From Chrysomallon squamiferum (taxonomy: Eukaryota; Mollusca; Gastropoda; Neomphalida; Peltospiridae), in assembly GCA_012295275.1 (NCBI GenBank), contig CM022665.1, positions 24,166,446 through 24,230,445 of the forward strand: a stretch of DNA of 64,000 nucleotides. Direction: 5' to 3'. This document shows, one piece after another, positions 13,784 through 27,603 of this stretch; the first letter of the stretch is position 1; every line of letters begins with the position of its first letter. The position numbers and the translations under genes were made by a program. The notes beneath the pieces were generated by a model. The model did no database searches. It saw only the letters and a list, made by a program, of their open reading frames with translations, and was not told the DNA's origin.

Positions 13784-13816
<33 letters not shown>
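13677..13816 (+). repeat. (CA)n, then (AAC)n/(AAT)n repeats
   Basis: Interrupted CA repeat 13677-13722. After about 50 nt of unique DNA come AAC units and about 11 AAT units (13784-13816). Confidence 0.9.
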
Positions 13817-14360
13817 TTGCTTACCAATGTTAAGTTAAATAAGAGATGGTTGCAATTTTATTTTCAGTCTTTTACGTCAGTTTACAATTTAACGTTAGCG
13901 TTATCAGAAGAAGCAGAAACGAGCATAAAGAAACCTTTTGTCCCAGATGCTAATTATGGACGTATTTGAGCGACACAGATGAACTAATCTGCAGTTTGCG
14001 GTGCATTGCGGGGAATGCCGAGGTCCGCGGCGTGACATAGCGGAGACACACGGTGTGACATTGCTGACATGCCTGTCTGTCTCCGTACGCGCGACTCTCT
14101 CAGTATCCGCAGCTGTCGAAAAGAAGAGTTAAACTTCAAGTCCTGTAAACCTACAGACGGATTATACGTGGAATGCGAACATCTCACGGAAGAATGCGTC
14201 CTTTAAAACAAAGATCTTCACGATTACACTATTGACACTGTTTTACAATTTCATGAAACCATGACTGGCGATTTGTTTCAGTAAAGAAATATACTTTTGA
14301 CTAGTAATGCTTCATTCTGTTATTTTCATTTGTAGTAGTTAGCCAGTGCGATAAAGTGTA

Positions 14361-14467
<107 letters not shown>

Positions 14468-16289
14468 TCTGTAATTCCTTTCCATCTATTCATCTGTTCA
14501 TTTATTATATCCATCTGTATGTGTATCTGTTTGTCTTTCGTGCTTATTTGCTTGCTTACATTAAATTCATAAACACTATTGACATTCCACTCATTTTATT
14601 CAAGTGTTTGTAATATTGAAACAAGTATGTCAGAATTATCATGTACATTCTAAATAATGAGCTTGTTTGAGACAGTTTATACGAGCAAGAGCATCAGGAC
14701 ATTATATAAATTCCCGTATCAGCAAGTAAGTACAAAACAGATGAAGGACAAAGAGGCTAAGTTACCGTGATTTTTAAAAATTCTCATTTTTCTTGAACAT
14801 GTATAACGGTTGAAAGAGATAATAAGTTGAATAAAACAACAAAGATAGTAATTCGCATTTAGAACTCTGAAGTAATAGTATCAACCATACTGTGTATATA
14901 ATACTAGATTTTTAATTTATTTTTGACAGGTCATTTCTAAACAATAAGATATTCCTAATATAAACTTTTCTTCTTTTTTTCTTCATAAAATCAGGTTATC
15001 AGATTTAATTAACAATTAATCAGTTTAACAGGCACCGTGACAAATTGGGAATGGTGCCACGTTTTCTTGGGATTTTTTTTCTCTCTCTCACGTGACCACA
15101 TTCCTAATTAGATGGGATGGTTGAATTTCGATAAAACAATTAACTGTAGGCGTAAGGCAAGTCATGGGTCAGATCTTGATTGACAAGTTGTTTTAGTTCA
15201 GACATTTAGTACTTTTTTAATTAATAATTTTTTAAAAAAAGAAGAAGAAGAAGAAGCTAAAATGATTTCTGGTTTAATTTCAGCTTCAACTGAATGATGC
15301 ATAATATTAGCATAATATTTATTAATTTGTTTTCGTTAGGCTGTTTTCCGTTCCAGCTAGTTGCTCAACGGCTGGACGTAAACGCGGTAGCATGTATTTC
15401 CCTGTCGCAGGGAAGGTGCAATTAAAGAATATTTTGCTGCAACGTTCAGCGAAGACAATGGAAACTGGTAGAGGGTTTCATCTTTCTCATCATAAACAAA
15501 TAATCGTTCATTTATTTCTAAATTGTTCGATTTTTAAAAAAAAAAATGTATTTATTATTCTTTTTTATTTATCTATATAAAAAACGAAGTATCCACAAAT
15601 ATTGAAAAACATTTGTGTTAGAACATGTAATATTTATTAAGTTTTTATTTTCTGACTAGCGGATGTGTCATAAAGCTAATAAAGAAATACAACTGTCGTT
15701 CGCTTAGGATCGAAAATAAAAAAGTAATTGATTCTAATTCTAATTTTCAAAATAACCACATTGTGATTTTTATCACTGTATTGTATTACTAATTCAATAT
15801 AAAATATCAGCTAATTAATCGCTGATTTTTTTTTTTTTTTTTTTTTAAACAAATATCACCAAAGACATCCAAACGTTATTATGGTTATCGCTGAACTTCA
15901 TAAACGAAAGATCGTTTCATAAAGATTTCCTCAGTTCTATTGTCCGTGCCCACTGCCACGAGAAAGGCAGACTCGCTGGACGTTAATTTAGAAAAATGAC
16001 CAATAATTGATTCCAAATCCTCGATCGCCAAGTGTTCTGTGCCAAACTACTTCAAAAAGAAGCACTTGTATTCTGGGATAGGAGAGGCGCGGCGTCGCTT
16101 TTGTCACAGTTGTTGTTCTGAGTGGGCAGTGAGAGCAAATCGCCACCGGCACTGCACACAGTGTGGACTGAACCCGAGCCGCTATCTCTTGACCATCTGA
16201 AAGACACTGTCAAGAATCATCGTCCTTTGAGATGTTTGGTGTGGTGTATGGGGAATAGTATTTCATTTCGCTTTGTGCTGTGGCTTAGG

Positions 16290-16301
16290 AATAATAACAA
16301 C

Positions 16302-16341
<40 letters not shown>

Positions 16342-16545
16342 TAAATTCTTAAATTATGGGTCATTAGAAACATTCTTTTTTTCTCTCTCTTCCTTTTTTT
16401 TTTTTTTATTACTATTATTTATTTATTTTATTTTAATTTTATTTATTTTATTTTATTATTATTAATATTATTATTATTAACATTATTTTTATTATTATTG
16501 TTATTATTACTATTATTATTATTATTATTACTATTATTATTATTA

Positions 16546-16601
<56 letters not shown>
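16290..16601 (+). repeat. (AAT)n and (ATT)n trinucleotide repeats in opposite orientation
   Basis: AAT units 16290-16340. Then about 50 nt of partly unique T-rich DNA, and a long ATT/TTTA block 16398-16601 with ACT and ATC variants. The two arms are roughly complementary and could fold back. Confidence 0.92.
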
Positions 16602-16602
<1 letters not shown>

Positions 16603-17386
16603 TTTCTATTTATTTAATCAAGCAGAAATTCTTTATCTGTTTTCTATACTGATCCTTTATCTTCCTTTATTTTTCTATACATGACTGTCTTAGACTATGT
16701 GTCTCATTTCGAAAGTCATCGATATTTCCATTTGCTCAGGGAAAAAAAAAAACTTAATCTCTTCCAAATGAAAATACCAATGGCGCTACCACAATGTCAG
16801 TGGTGAACAATTTACGCATAACTGCTCCTGGAATTTTAATTTACTGTATTATACACATGAAGACACAGACTGTTTTCTGAGTTGACTTGAATAAGAAATC
16901 AAGCATTTTACCTATCTAATTATGTGATCGTTTGTTAACGTTTTCACCTCATTCTAACCTCCGGGTTACTGTCACGACGAGTTAACTGTCATATATTAAT
17001 AGCGGGAGACAATGTATGGATCTCAGTCTTGGTTGCCTAACGAGTTATAAATAGCGAGAGTACAGTAGTTTATAATTTGCTTGTAACAGAGAAAGCTATT
17101 TCGACGAAGCAGTGGTTTTATCGTGTTTTACTTGCACATTAACAGTTGATAAGGTCAAACGAACTCGGTTAATATATCATTAGCCAATAAAAGCTACTAA
17201 ACGAGAGCTTTAATATAAAAATTAGAAATATCTTCGTGAGGAATGTATGTCTGATTGAATCTGCTTACTCTCTCTCTCTCTCTCTCTTTTTCTCTATTTT
17301 TCTCCCTAACTCATATCTTTCCTTTTTACAAATGTACATACATGTATGCATCTACCCACATTTTATTTCTGTAATAGTTTCTCTCT

Positions 17387-17410
17387 AAAAAAAAAAAAAA
17401 AAAAAAAAAA
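17387..17410 (+). repeat. Poly(A) tract
   Basis: 24 consecutive A. A short (CT)n run lies upstream at about 17270-17288. No retroposon body is recognisable upstream. Confidence 0.9.
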
Positions 17411-19117
17411 CTTATTCTGTGTCAATCTCTCTAAAAAAATGTTGGCATCTCTCTTCTCTTGATGTCGCTCGATTTCCTTCTAATGTCAGTAAAAGAAAGT
17501 TAAAATCAACTCTGGTGATATTTCCTCTTACTGACAATAATGCTATCAGTTGTGATGATGATTTCCAGTCACTATTTCCTCAGCTTCGTAATTGTTCTCT
17601 CATAATTAGTGTCACAAGTAACGCTTCTTTGATCACTGCAGAGCACAAAACATTCAGGACAAAACATAACCGATTTCAACATGTCAGTAAATACCACATT
17701 TTCAATTCCCTGTCCATTCCACATTTCAATATTTTCTATTGTACTGAAATATCTCCACACAAATGAAGGCTGACACGTTATTGAAATAGCCATTTAATCC
17801 TGCATGGAACCCACAAAGGGATCAAACAGATCCACCAGCGCTGCAAAACTGTCGTTGAAAGCATGTAACAAGTTACAAATATTTACAGCAAATAATGACT
17901 TCGATCCATAATCTGAAACTCAAGCAGTTGTTAATGAGAATATGTTGTGAGCACTTTCAGTCAATTAGTTGGAGATACGCGACATAATAGAGTCTAGACT
18001 GAGTTCTGTACTATATACAGAGTTATTAAGCGCTGTTCGACATTGACTATTGTCCACGCTGACCGTAAGCTTTCATAAGACCAATACTGTGCTTCGTGGT
18101 GTTGTGGAGATTTGTCTTTTGATACTGTCATACACAAATCACAGAATGCTTACAATACGTCGAGTGGAGTGGAGTATTTAGTGTCGTAGAAATAATTAAT
18201 TTCAAAGATCGAAGGAAATGCACAGTTAATAACGTTATTATATGTCCTTAGTTGTTTGATATGAAGGTTACAAGAGAAATGCGTTCGAATTGTAAAGACC
18301 ACCTAAGAATCTTATTTCATAGATATCTCTACTACAAAAGTTAGGTCTAAGATGCCGTGCGTGAATTTCGAATTATATTTGATCTTCGTGTAATATTAAT
18401 TTTAGGAGTAAAATCTGACTACATTTTCAAACACAGGTCTTTCTTATTTTTATTAATGGCGTCTGACCACACAGACATCTTATAAATCATGGTGGTCCTT
18501 TATTATGTTGAAAGAAATAACAGGTAATAATACATCTTCAATGAAATAACACCCATAGTAATTACGAAATATTCTTTACAATATCTCAGACATAAAAACG
18601 ATTTGTATTTTTTCAACCTCAGTTTGAATCATTAAATACACAAGAGAGAAATATCAGGTTTCTTTTGAACGAATCATGAGAAAAATTCATTCAGGTGAAA
18701 GAAGAAAACCTTTAAAAAGCAAATTACAAGCTACAGAAATCGCTAGGGCAGATTATATAACGTAAGGTACGTATTAATCACTACCTCTGTTTGTGTATGT
18801 AAACGTAACGGTATATTACAAATTGTGTGTTTTTGTTGGTGCATTTTAATCGGTTTGCGTATGTAGACGAAACAAGGTCTCGGCGTTTGCTTTGAAGTTG
18901 GGCATTGGCGCTGCTATCGAAACAAGATCCTCGCACATTTCCTAATTGATTGTCTGCATGCAATAAACGTATCTGGTTAATAAAGAAATGCACTGAGATT
19001 CTGATGACTGTTGGACTATTAGGAGCCGTTACTGACATTAATATACTTACTCGTTAACACAGAGGCCATGGCAGAATAAGTTTAATATGCTGAGAGAGAA
19101 ATTTAGCTGCCTGAGAG

Positions 19118-19257
19118 GTTTATTTATTTATTTATTTATTTACACGAGAGGATATTTCTGGACGGTGGTTATTAACTATCAAAATAAAATCTATTTTTCT
19201 GTAAATAATATTTTTATGGATATAATAATAATAATAATAAAAATAATATAATAATAA

Positions 19258-19288
<31 letters not shown>

Positions 19289-19289
19289 T
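19118..19289 (+). repeat. (TTTA)n and (AAT)n repeats
   Basis: Six TTTA units near 19118-19141, then AAT arrays with AAAAT interruptions at 19221-19289, separated by about 80 nt of unique DNA. Confidence 0.9.
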
Positions 19290-21286
19290 GTTGAGTTATT
19301 GTCTGTATTCTGTATAAAGAAAAATAATACACAGACAAAAATAATTTCAAAATAAATACAGTTTTGAATAATATGCGTGATCCTAACAGTACAACTTTGC
19401 GTGCTCGGAACCATGTACTTGGTAAAATATATTAAAAAAATAATTGTAACATGAAGTGAGGATTTTTTCCTAATAAAGATAATTTTCTGTAACACACTAT
19501 TTCTTATTAACCTGTATCCTGAGTAGACGATGGTCTTGCGTGACCAGTACAGCGTCCTTGAACCCTTGTTGTACATCGTCACGAAAATAATTTGCTTCAT
19601 TCAAAATAAGAGGATATTTTGTTCATGTCTACCAGCTTTTCTAAAATGTTTATTAATTGCTGTGAGTTTTTCTTGCCATTATATTATGTATAAAAATCAT
19701 AAAAATATTTGTGCAATTTACACACAGATGAGACGCTATTATCAAAACCCCTCAGTAAGTACATCTGTTAATCGATGTCCAAAAATAACATTCTATTTAT
19801 CTTTTTGGGAGCGTCTTGACAGCGACTCGAACGACGGTTTTCATCTACAGTTTTGTCATACTGAATGTGACAGGACGCAGTGGGTCACGTCTGCTCGATG
19901 AAGTGCAGACGACAGTCGCCATACCGGGTTCACGGTGTCCCGATCACCAAGTCCAAATCAGTATTTATTATCGTTTCTTTACGCACCTAGCGTCCACGTC
20001 GCAATTTCAGTACTGCTGCTTTCAATTATGCTTTAATTCCTCCCATCGTTAAATCAGGCGTACCCGCAATCACCCGATCACACAGTGCTACACGGGTAAA
20101 GCTTCTGTCCATTCTCATGGTCACTACAAATGCCATGGATAAAAGTGAAAACGGGCTCACCATAAAACCAATAGGATTTTGGTATTATCTTCTGACTTGA
20201 CTATTATCACATGACCCCGACGTTGTGACATGGATAGATCTTGAATTAACGTATTAACCCGCCCTTGTTTGCAAGGGTTGTCAAAAGTTCAGGCTGAGAA
20301 TTACATAGCAACAATCGAAGGTAATAACTAAGATTTTTTTTACAATCCTGTCTGTTGGTATTCCAATAGCGGTGAGCTTTCTTAGCTCGCGTAAAATCAT
20401 TAAATGCGAAGAATACCCTGTGTGGGAAAGCTGGACGACACGTCCGACCAGCATGAGACCTTAACTTGAAGTTTTGCTGGTAATAAATTGCATACTTGCT
20501 CTTGGATTGTCAAGATCGGTGTTTGTTAAGAGAGGACAACTTTTTTCATTGCCTGTTGAAGTACAAAGAAACAATATTCGCAAACTCCGTCTACAGTAAA
20601 AAGTTTATTACTTTAAAGATGTTGAATATTTTTACTGTGAAAAATGTGAGGACTGCTTTACCTTCACACTGAATCATAACGCAGAGATATTGTCAGCTAT
20701 GAAATATTTTGGAATTTTGTAAGTTTTAATGACTTATATATATCCCTAATATTTAAGCATGATCATCGTAAACTCAAGAGCGGAGTTTTATTATTAAGTG
20801 TATGCATGCTTGTCATTTTAATCTTCTGATTGTTTGAATGAGTGGTTTAAATTTACATAAACATGAACATTCTCGTTTGTTCTTGTACATTTTTTTATGA
20901 ACAGTGAAACGTGAGGAAAAGGCTAAACTATATTGTGGTGCGGTTTTCTTTTTTTGTGTTTGTGACGCATGCAAGTTAATTTTGATGACGACCTGTCTCT
21001 GAGCATAAACCTAGTGTTTAAATAGCGTCACGTTTCAGAGAATTCGACTACACTTAGAGTTACAGCGGATAACAATTGGAAAGGAAAACGTTATTTAGTA
21101 CGACGTGCCATATTGAATTGATCTTACTGCAAGACTGAACGAAATTACTGGTAAAAAAAAATTTCTTCTTTATTTGGTTTTACTTCCTGTGAAATGAAAA
21201 ACATTTTGTTTATGCTTAAGTAATTGCTGGAAAACAGATTTTCGGGTTCGAGGATCTGGCTTCAGTAAACGTATACGTTCTGTAAA

Positions 21287-22075
21287 ATGGACATAAACAA
21301 TTATGTTAGAATCGAAACGATGGATCATGTAGAAAGAAAATACAAAACAAACCACTGCAGAAAAACACCATTAACAGCTTCGAGTTTTGCGGCTTCGGAC
21401 AGTTTCATGGATATAACACCTTGCAACCTTCACACCACTAGTGATTTATCCAAGGACGTGACATCTTTGAACTTGCAGACAAATGATGAATCAGTCGTAC
21501 CCACACAGTGTAACACGAAAACAAATCATAACCTTATGGACGCAGAAATTTGCAACCTGCAAACACACTGCCGTAAAAAGGGAGAAAACGATGATGCAGG
21601 TTCGCGAATGGAAACTGCATTGGTGCGCCATCTTCTTCCTAAATTCAGTAACTTAGACTTTCATTCCATGGTGGAAAAAGCAAGCGAAAGTCCTTGTAAT
21701 AGTATTAGTTACTCACTTATAAATGACTTGCATACAGGTGAATTAAACCCACGCAAAACAATTTTGTTGCCGAAGGTGGCTGGAAACGATAGTTATGACA
21801 TTAGTAGTTTTGATCTGAATGAAACAAAACGACACTTTGGCAACGAGACTCCTGTTCGTTGTACATCTGAAAACAACGATGAGCTATCGACGGACCTGGA
21901 AAAGAAGAACGTTGATAAGTTGTCAATTAGCCAGCAACTCGACGAAGAGCTGCTTAAGCTAAAAGAGATAGTTTCTTCTTTGGAGTTAATTGAGATAGAG
22001 TTAGACAAGGATGCGACACCACTGTCAAGCCTTGGAGACGAAGGAGACATCTCGTGGGGCTATAATCAAATACAG
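21287..22075 (+). CDS. First coding exon of a KIF26-like gene (263 codons), function of this segment unknown
   Basis: The open frame starts at the ATG at 21287. An in-frame TAA at 21266 lies just upstream, which supports this start. The frame stays open to a GT donor at 22076 (context ACAG/GTACTC, a moderate site) and would stop 11 codons into the intron. The exon holds exactly 263 codons, so the intron is phase 0 and matches the phase of exons 2 and 3. The protein is polar and low in hydrophobic residues, so probably disordered. Residues 42-93 hold four degenerate 14-15 residue repeats built on D-x3-C/L-N-L-H/Q-T. Residues about 212-239 are a short Leu/Glu/Lys-rich helix that may be a coiled coil. 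I recognise no domain. Codon content and lack of simple repeats make it clearly coding. Its link to exon 2, 19 kb away, rests only on strand, phase and splice sites. It could instead be a separate 273-residue single-exon gene ending at 22108. Confidence 0.72.
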
Positions 22076-23049
22076 GTACTCTTGAGTGTATACAAATTAC
22101 GTCTTTAAGTAGGTTAAGTAGGATTAAACTGACTGACTGATCTTTTAATCTGTTAGATAATAATTTAATCGGAGCCGTTTAGCGCGGTGTTAATACTAGG
22201 GCCTAATGATCTTACATTCTGTATTAATTTCTAAAGTGGCAATATTATAATATATTATGAATTTGCTAAATCGAACATCAGTGTCTAACGTTAATGTGTA
22301 TATATTTGGAATTTGTTTTTGCTTTACACTTTTTTATGACGTCGTAACCTATAACACTGATCACAGCTTTCAAATTTATTTGGTCTGTGTTTCTTTAAAA
22401 TATATGTATCACTATCGAATCACATCACCATTCTGTTAAAGACATCTACAGTTTTATATCTCGCAGTATCATACACAGGGCAAAACATTACAAATACAGA
22501 AAATGGTTTAATGTGGAACAAAAATTGGTTTAATATATGAATGTGTGGGTTCAACGTTCTTTTACATAAAGAGTAAATGCTAAAAACTGTGTGTATTACA
22601 CACCATCGAAGAAACAATCTAAATAGTAATAAAACAACATATAGTTCTGCTTTGTCACAAAAGAAGAACTTGAGCTTTTAAGTACGTACTGTTTTCCTTT
22701 TAAGCAACACTCCGATGTTTCTTCACTAAATTGTATCTTCATTTCTGTATTTTAAGTCGAGAGGTGTAGAGTTACATCTATTCCATTATCATATTGAAAT
22801 GTGTCAACCGAAAACATAAAATTTTTATCGTCTGTAAAGGAAATCAAAGTCGGTGAGTTGCAAATGTTAGTTCAAATGGGCTATTAAAAGGTTTATAGCT
22901 TTCTGGTCTATTGTTTGTTACCTGGTATGTAAAAGAGAGAAAAACAAGATAATAATGAAGACGAGAAAAGAAAGAAGACGCAGACAGATTACTTATAGTG
23001 TGTCAAAACATTTGACATTTTAAACCTCGTCCGTTTTGTTGTCAGTCTT

Positions 23050-23102
23050 CTTTTCTTTTTTTTTTTTTTTTTTAATTTTTTTTTTTTTTTTTTTTTTTTT
23101 TT
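23050..23102 (+). repeat. Poly(T) tract
   Basis: Over 50 nt of T broken only by AA at about 23074-23075. Confidence 0.93.
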
Positions 23103-24534
23103 GAGTGGAAAGAAGAGCAGAGGAGTTGTATTGTCGACACTGTTCTGTCGTCTGACCTGATCGATGAAATTAACTCACAAGATTCAAGCAATTCTATTAC
23201 TTAGATTTGCGTCTGATAACCCAGAAATCCGGTTAATGTAAATACCATTAAGAATTAGTTAATTTACATGCGATTCATTCCCTATAATGCACGTTCTCCC
23301 AGATTATCCTTTTCGTTTTGTCCAATGCTTGTATCTAAATTAACAAGTACTGTCGATTTTTAAATGCTAACCCTGATACCATTACCAACACAACTGGGTA
23401 CATGTTTAGATTTATGGCAGCACCTTTCTTAGCTAGTCAAAGACATCCTAACCATTCGTTTGTACTATAATTGTTGCATTCGTTATTTTATTTGTGTATT
23501 AACTAAAATGTGACTCCATTTTTAAGGTGTTCGAAAACCACAGATTAATTATTTCATCAAGAAGGAAAGAAAAAAAAAAAGAAAGAAAACAAAAAGGTGA
23601 AAAGATAAAATATGGTTATATCATTCGTCAGTCGTGACTCTGTTAAAATAGCTATAAACAAACCTGTTTATTTAAAATGCTAAATAATTATTTCCTTATA
23701 GAAGAAACCTGTGACAGAACCTTTCTTGTACAAAGCTTATTTGTTAATTGATTGACAAATAGAATTTCGCTGGTATTTGTCATATGTTCAAAGACATTAA
23801 AGAGCTTGTTGAAGAATCTATTTGGTTCAGGACAATTACAGAAGAATGCTGTTAAAACTGATAAAGTGTCTCTCGTTTCTGCTTGAAATTCAACTTCATC
23901 TCGCCCGGCCTTATCGTTTCATTCCGCAGACGACTGGTCATAAACCGCTTGCAGAAGTAATGAATGTCTCGTCTGCTAGGAACAGCGGAGCTGCCGTTGT
24001 GGAATCTGTTTAAAATGGCAACAAAATGTCTGCGCTGTCGTTGCTTAGTCAATTAAATCTTTTAATAAGCACAGTAAACAAACGAGACGTATTTTTATAA
24101 GTATAAAATGGCCCACGCTCAATAAGTACTTCAGTAAAACTATTTTGGTAACTGCGATTTTATTAAGTGAGCGTCCAATATAAGCCGTTTAAAGAGAGAA
24201 AATAATTACTGTTTGTCTAGGTTAAGCTGGTGGTATTATGGATAAAGTGCTGACTAAATTTACTGCATATCCTAAATAAAATGATAACCAGAGAATACCT
24301 TGAAAAGATCCATTTTGTGTGAAGCTTAAAAAAAATATATATATCGCTTTATTTTTTGTACAATTACAATTTATATCCTCAGGTTTTGAGGCTGTTTTAA
24401 TACATTATTTAAATATTATTTATTTTATTAATGAATTCCAGGAGAAATAAAGTAGATAAAAGTTTCATAATCATTAGAAATGGAAGCAATAATTAGTTAC
24501 TGCTATAAAAAACAAAACGAACGATTTACTGAAT

Positions 24535-24548
24535 CACACACGCACACG

Positions 24549-24590
<42 letters not shown>
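24535..24590 (+). repeat. (CA)n microsatellite
   Basis: CA run with early CG variants (ACGCACACGCACGCACAC), alternating throughout. Confidence 0.95.
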
Positions 24591-24591
<1 letters not shown>

Positions 24592-26507
24592 ATATTCATA
24601 AGAAATTAAATTCTGGAATATATAATGAAATGACCGCAAAGGCACACATAAAAGGTTATAGTGTTGATGTGGTTACTGATTAATTACGATGATGTTTTCA
24701 GTCTTGCTATGGTCTAAAAATCTATGATGGTAATGATGACGAAAACAGTTCAGTCAGCTAAAGTTTAAAAGGTATGATGATGATGGCAATTCTCTATCTT
24801 ACTAATCGTTAAAAATGTTTGGAAAGTAACCTTTGTCTGTATTAGTTCCGGATTCAGAAACAAATACAGCATTAATCCTTAAAATACCAGAAAGGATAAC
24901 AATGTCATGCATGGCAGGCTGTCGAGTAGTTGGTGTGAATTTGATATCAGTGGTCACTTGTACGCCATGCGGTCCAAAATTTAGCACACTGATTAACAGT
25001 GCAATAAAAATACGTGGAGAATGTTTTTATTTCCACCAACTTAGAAAGTGACACGCGTCGTTTTAATCAGTATATGTTATAAAAGATAAAACCACAGATA
25101 TGGGGGAAGATTAAGTGAAGTATGAGGGAGAACGTGTAATGAAATCAAGCACTCGTCCGTGAAGTAACAAAGCATACGGTCTGTCTGAAAATTGACAACA
25201 AAACGTGAGCGTTGAATTCGGCCCTTTCACGCAGAATTTATTTTCGAGAATATAGATTAATATAATAATAATTAAAATCCTTTGTTCAGTTTTCGATGAA
25301 TCGTTTAATTATGAACAAGAAGAACATATTTCGCTCCTGGTGATAACCTTGACGCAAATCCTCGATCCGGTTTGTCCCGAACTCTTGGTCCGGTTCGTAA
25401 TTTTCTGGTTATTTCTTTATTCGCTGTGCACCAGAGCGAGAACATCAAAGACTTGAATTATTTTAACCTGCAATTATTTTAATATTGTGTAACTACGTGA
25501 TTATGCTGTTACATGTGTAAAACATCTGACTGTCAGCACTGATTAGAAATTCTGAAATCATTTTAGTTCGCTTCAATGATTAACAAGCTGTCGTCAATAT
25601 TAAAAGTAGCATGGCAACTCATGACATCATAGTTCCAACACAATACAAGAAAAAAACAAAACCCTTCACGTGTCACTCCTCTGTAATTATTATAATTAAT
25701 ATAATGATGAATTTTAATTGTATAAAAACAATTAAGTTTTTACCGTCGTCATTACTGTATAAAATTTAATAAGGCAACACCAAAATACACTGATGAGACT
25801 GAAGTTTTTAGTGTTAATATTCTACAAAGATTAATACATAAAAAAAAAGCCACGGTGATAACGCTAAAATAACTTTAAAGAATTAATAAATAAATAAAAG
25901 TAATCACAATTGATGTTATAACGAAATAGTCATTACGTAATATATGAATGAGCCACCTACTAAAATCCCCTTGATATTCTTTCAGCGTTCACTTGCAAAA
26001 AGAATTAACAAAGAACATGGTCATAATAATTATGTGCATGCCAAAAAAATTACGTTTCGCCGTGCGTGATTACAGACTATCTGCTTTTCGAGTTTTTCGC
26101 TTTCCCGTTTTCTTATTTTTCTCTTAATTTTCGTCACAGCTTGCGTGAAAACGTTTGGGAATTACGTTTGTAGTTACGACACATTACAAAAAGGGAAGCC
26201 GATCGGTAAGAGGAAGTGTCGCAGACACCAATAATCTTCGCCCCAGACCAAGTGTTATAGATGCATCTAAGCTACAATTACTGGCGGCCGTTTGATACAG
26301 GCGATATGGGGTGGAATCACAGAGAGAGGCTAAAAACTGAATTTGTTAAAACGATATAACTGTGACGTTTAGTATGGCCATCTGTGATATTCTGGTAGAG
26401 TAGTTAAGCTTGAGGGGAATTACAATTTGCAACAAAACGAAAACTAATTAGAAGAAAAAAAGAAATATTATATACAAAGTTCTTAGATATTTAACAATGA
26501 ACGAAAG

Positions 26508-26531
26508 TCGCGCGCGCACACACACACACAC
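26508..26531 (+). repeat. (CG)-(CA)n alternating tract
   Basis: CGCGCGCGCACACACACACA, a short Z-DNA-prone tract in intron 1. A similar short one (CGCGCGC then ACACAC) lies at about 32577-32612. Confidence 0.85.
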
Positions 26532-27459
26532 TAACAGAATCAAACTAATAGTTGAAAATACTCCATGGTAGTTTTTTTAATGGAATTTTTCCTTCTTTTT
26601 TTTTTTCCTTTTATTTGACTTTCGTCGATTATTAAATACCTTAGAACTTTTCCGAGAGCGGGGAATACACTAGGCGTGAATTATATTTTCTATTCTTCCT
26701 TCCATCATTAATTTCATTTAAACCGCTCTTTTAATTTTACGTCCTTTGAAACTGTATATCTTTTTTTTAATACAAGTTTTAATACATATCTCTGAACTAT
26801 CACTTACAAATCTGACAGTCAAATACTTTGTACATCTATCACACCTATACTCTAAATAATAACCAAACTTGTTATAAATATTTATCTTTGCACTGACACT
26901 TATCTATTCCCCAGAAGTATCGAGAAACGCCTACTCTTAACCACAGGTCACAAATTACAATAGCTGTAGCTTGTCCGGTCGAATCTAGTCAGCGAAAAAT
27001 ATTTGTTCTGACATTCTTGTGTTATACACTAACCTTTTTCCTTCATGCCTCCGTGCCTGTAAAAACCCACTTCAAACAGACCCGTTCAGACAATTCGTAT
27101 ACACCTTTACCTGTCTTTACCTGTTGAAAACTATCAAGTGAGCGGAAAAGCTTTCGATGAATGAGCTGTTTGCACACCTTTTCCCCCCACCTCTAAAACT
27201 CATTCATAGCTGAGGAATTTACAATTACCTGATCAGAATCCAGGTGCGTTTTTATGTCCAAGTAAAGTCTGAAAGGACAGTTGCGGTTGTTACGTTTATT
27301 TTCCTTTTACTTGTTCTCATTTAAACACATTTTTTTTAGTGATCTTGTGTATGTATGCAAACTAAATGCTTTATTTTACAAAATATTGATCTCTTTATAC
27401 ACATTTTTAATGACTCGTTTCTAAAAAGAATGAAATTTGTATTAAATCTCTCGTTCTCT

Positions 27460-27520
27460 TGCTGTCTGTCTGCCTCTCTATTTTTCTGTCTGTATGTCTG
27501 TCTGTCTGTATCTCTTTCTG

Positions 27521-27601
<81 letters not shown>
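27460..27601 (+). repeat. (CTGT)n-(CT)n compound microsatellite
   Basis: CTGT/CTGTAT tetranucleotides pass into a pure TC run (27526-27599) and end with TTTCTG. All open frames here in both orientations are repeat translations. Confidence 0.96.

Positions 27602-27603
<2 letters not shown>

Noticed and set aside
17419-17793. Overlapping 115-codon (+) and 73-codon (-) frames with protein-like composition
   Set aside because: The reverse frame has C-P-E-C and C-S-D-Q words that hint at a decayed transposon or host gene, but I cannot match a family and stops interrupt the frame.
21793-22050. 85-codon reverse-strand frame, Ser-rich
   Set aside because: Antisense shadow of the exon 1 coding sequence.
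24802-25051. Overlapping open frames on both strands (61 and 72 codons)
   Set aside because: Neither resembles a known protein. Dual open frames of this length occur by chance.
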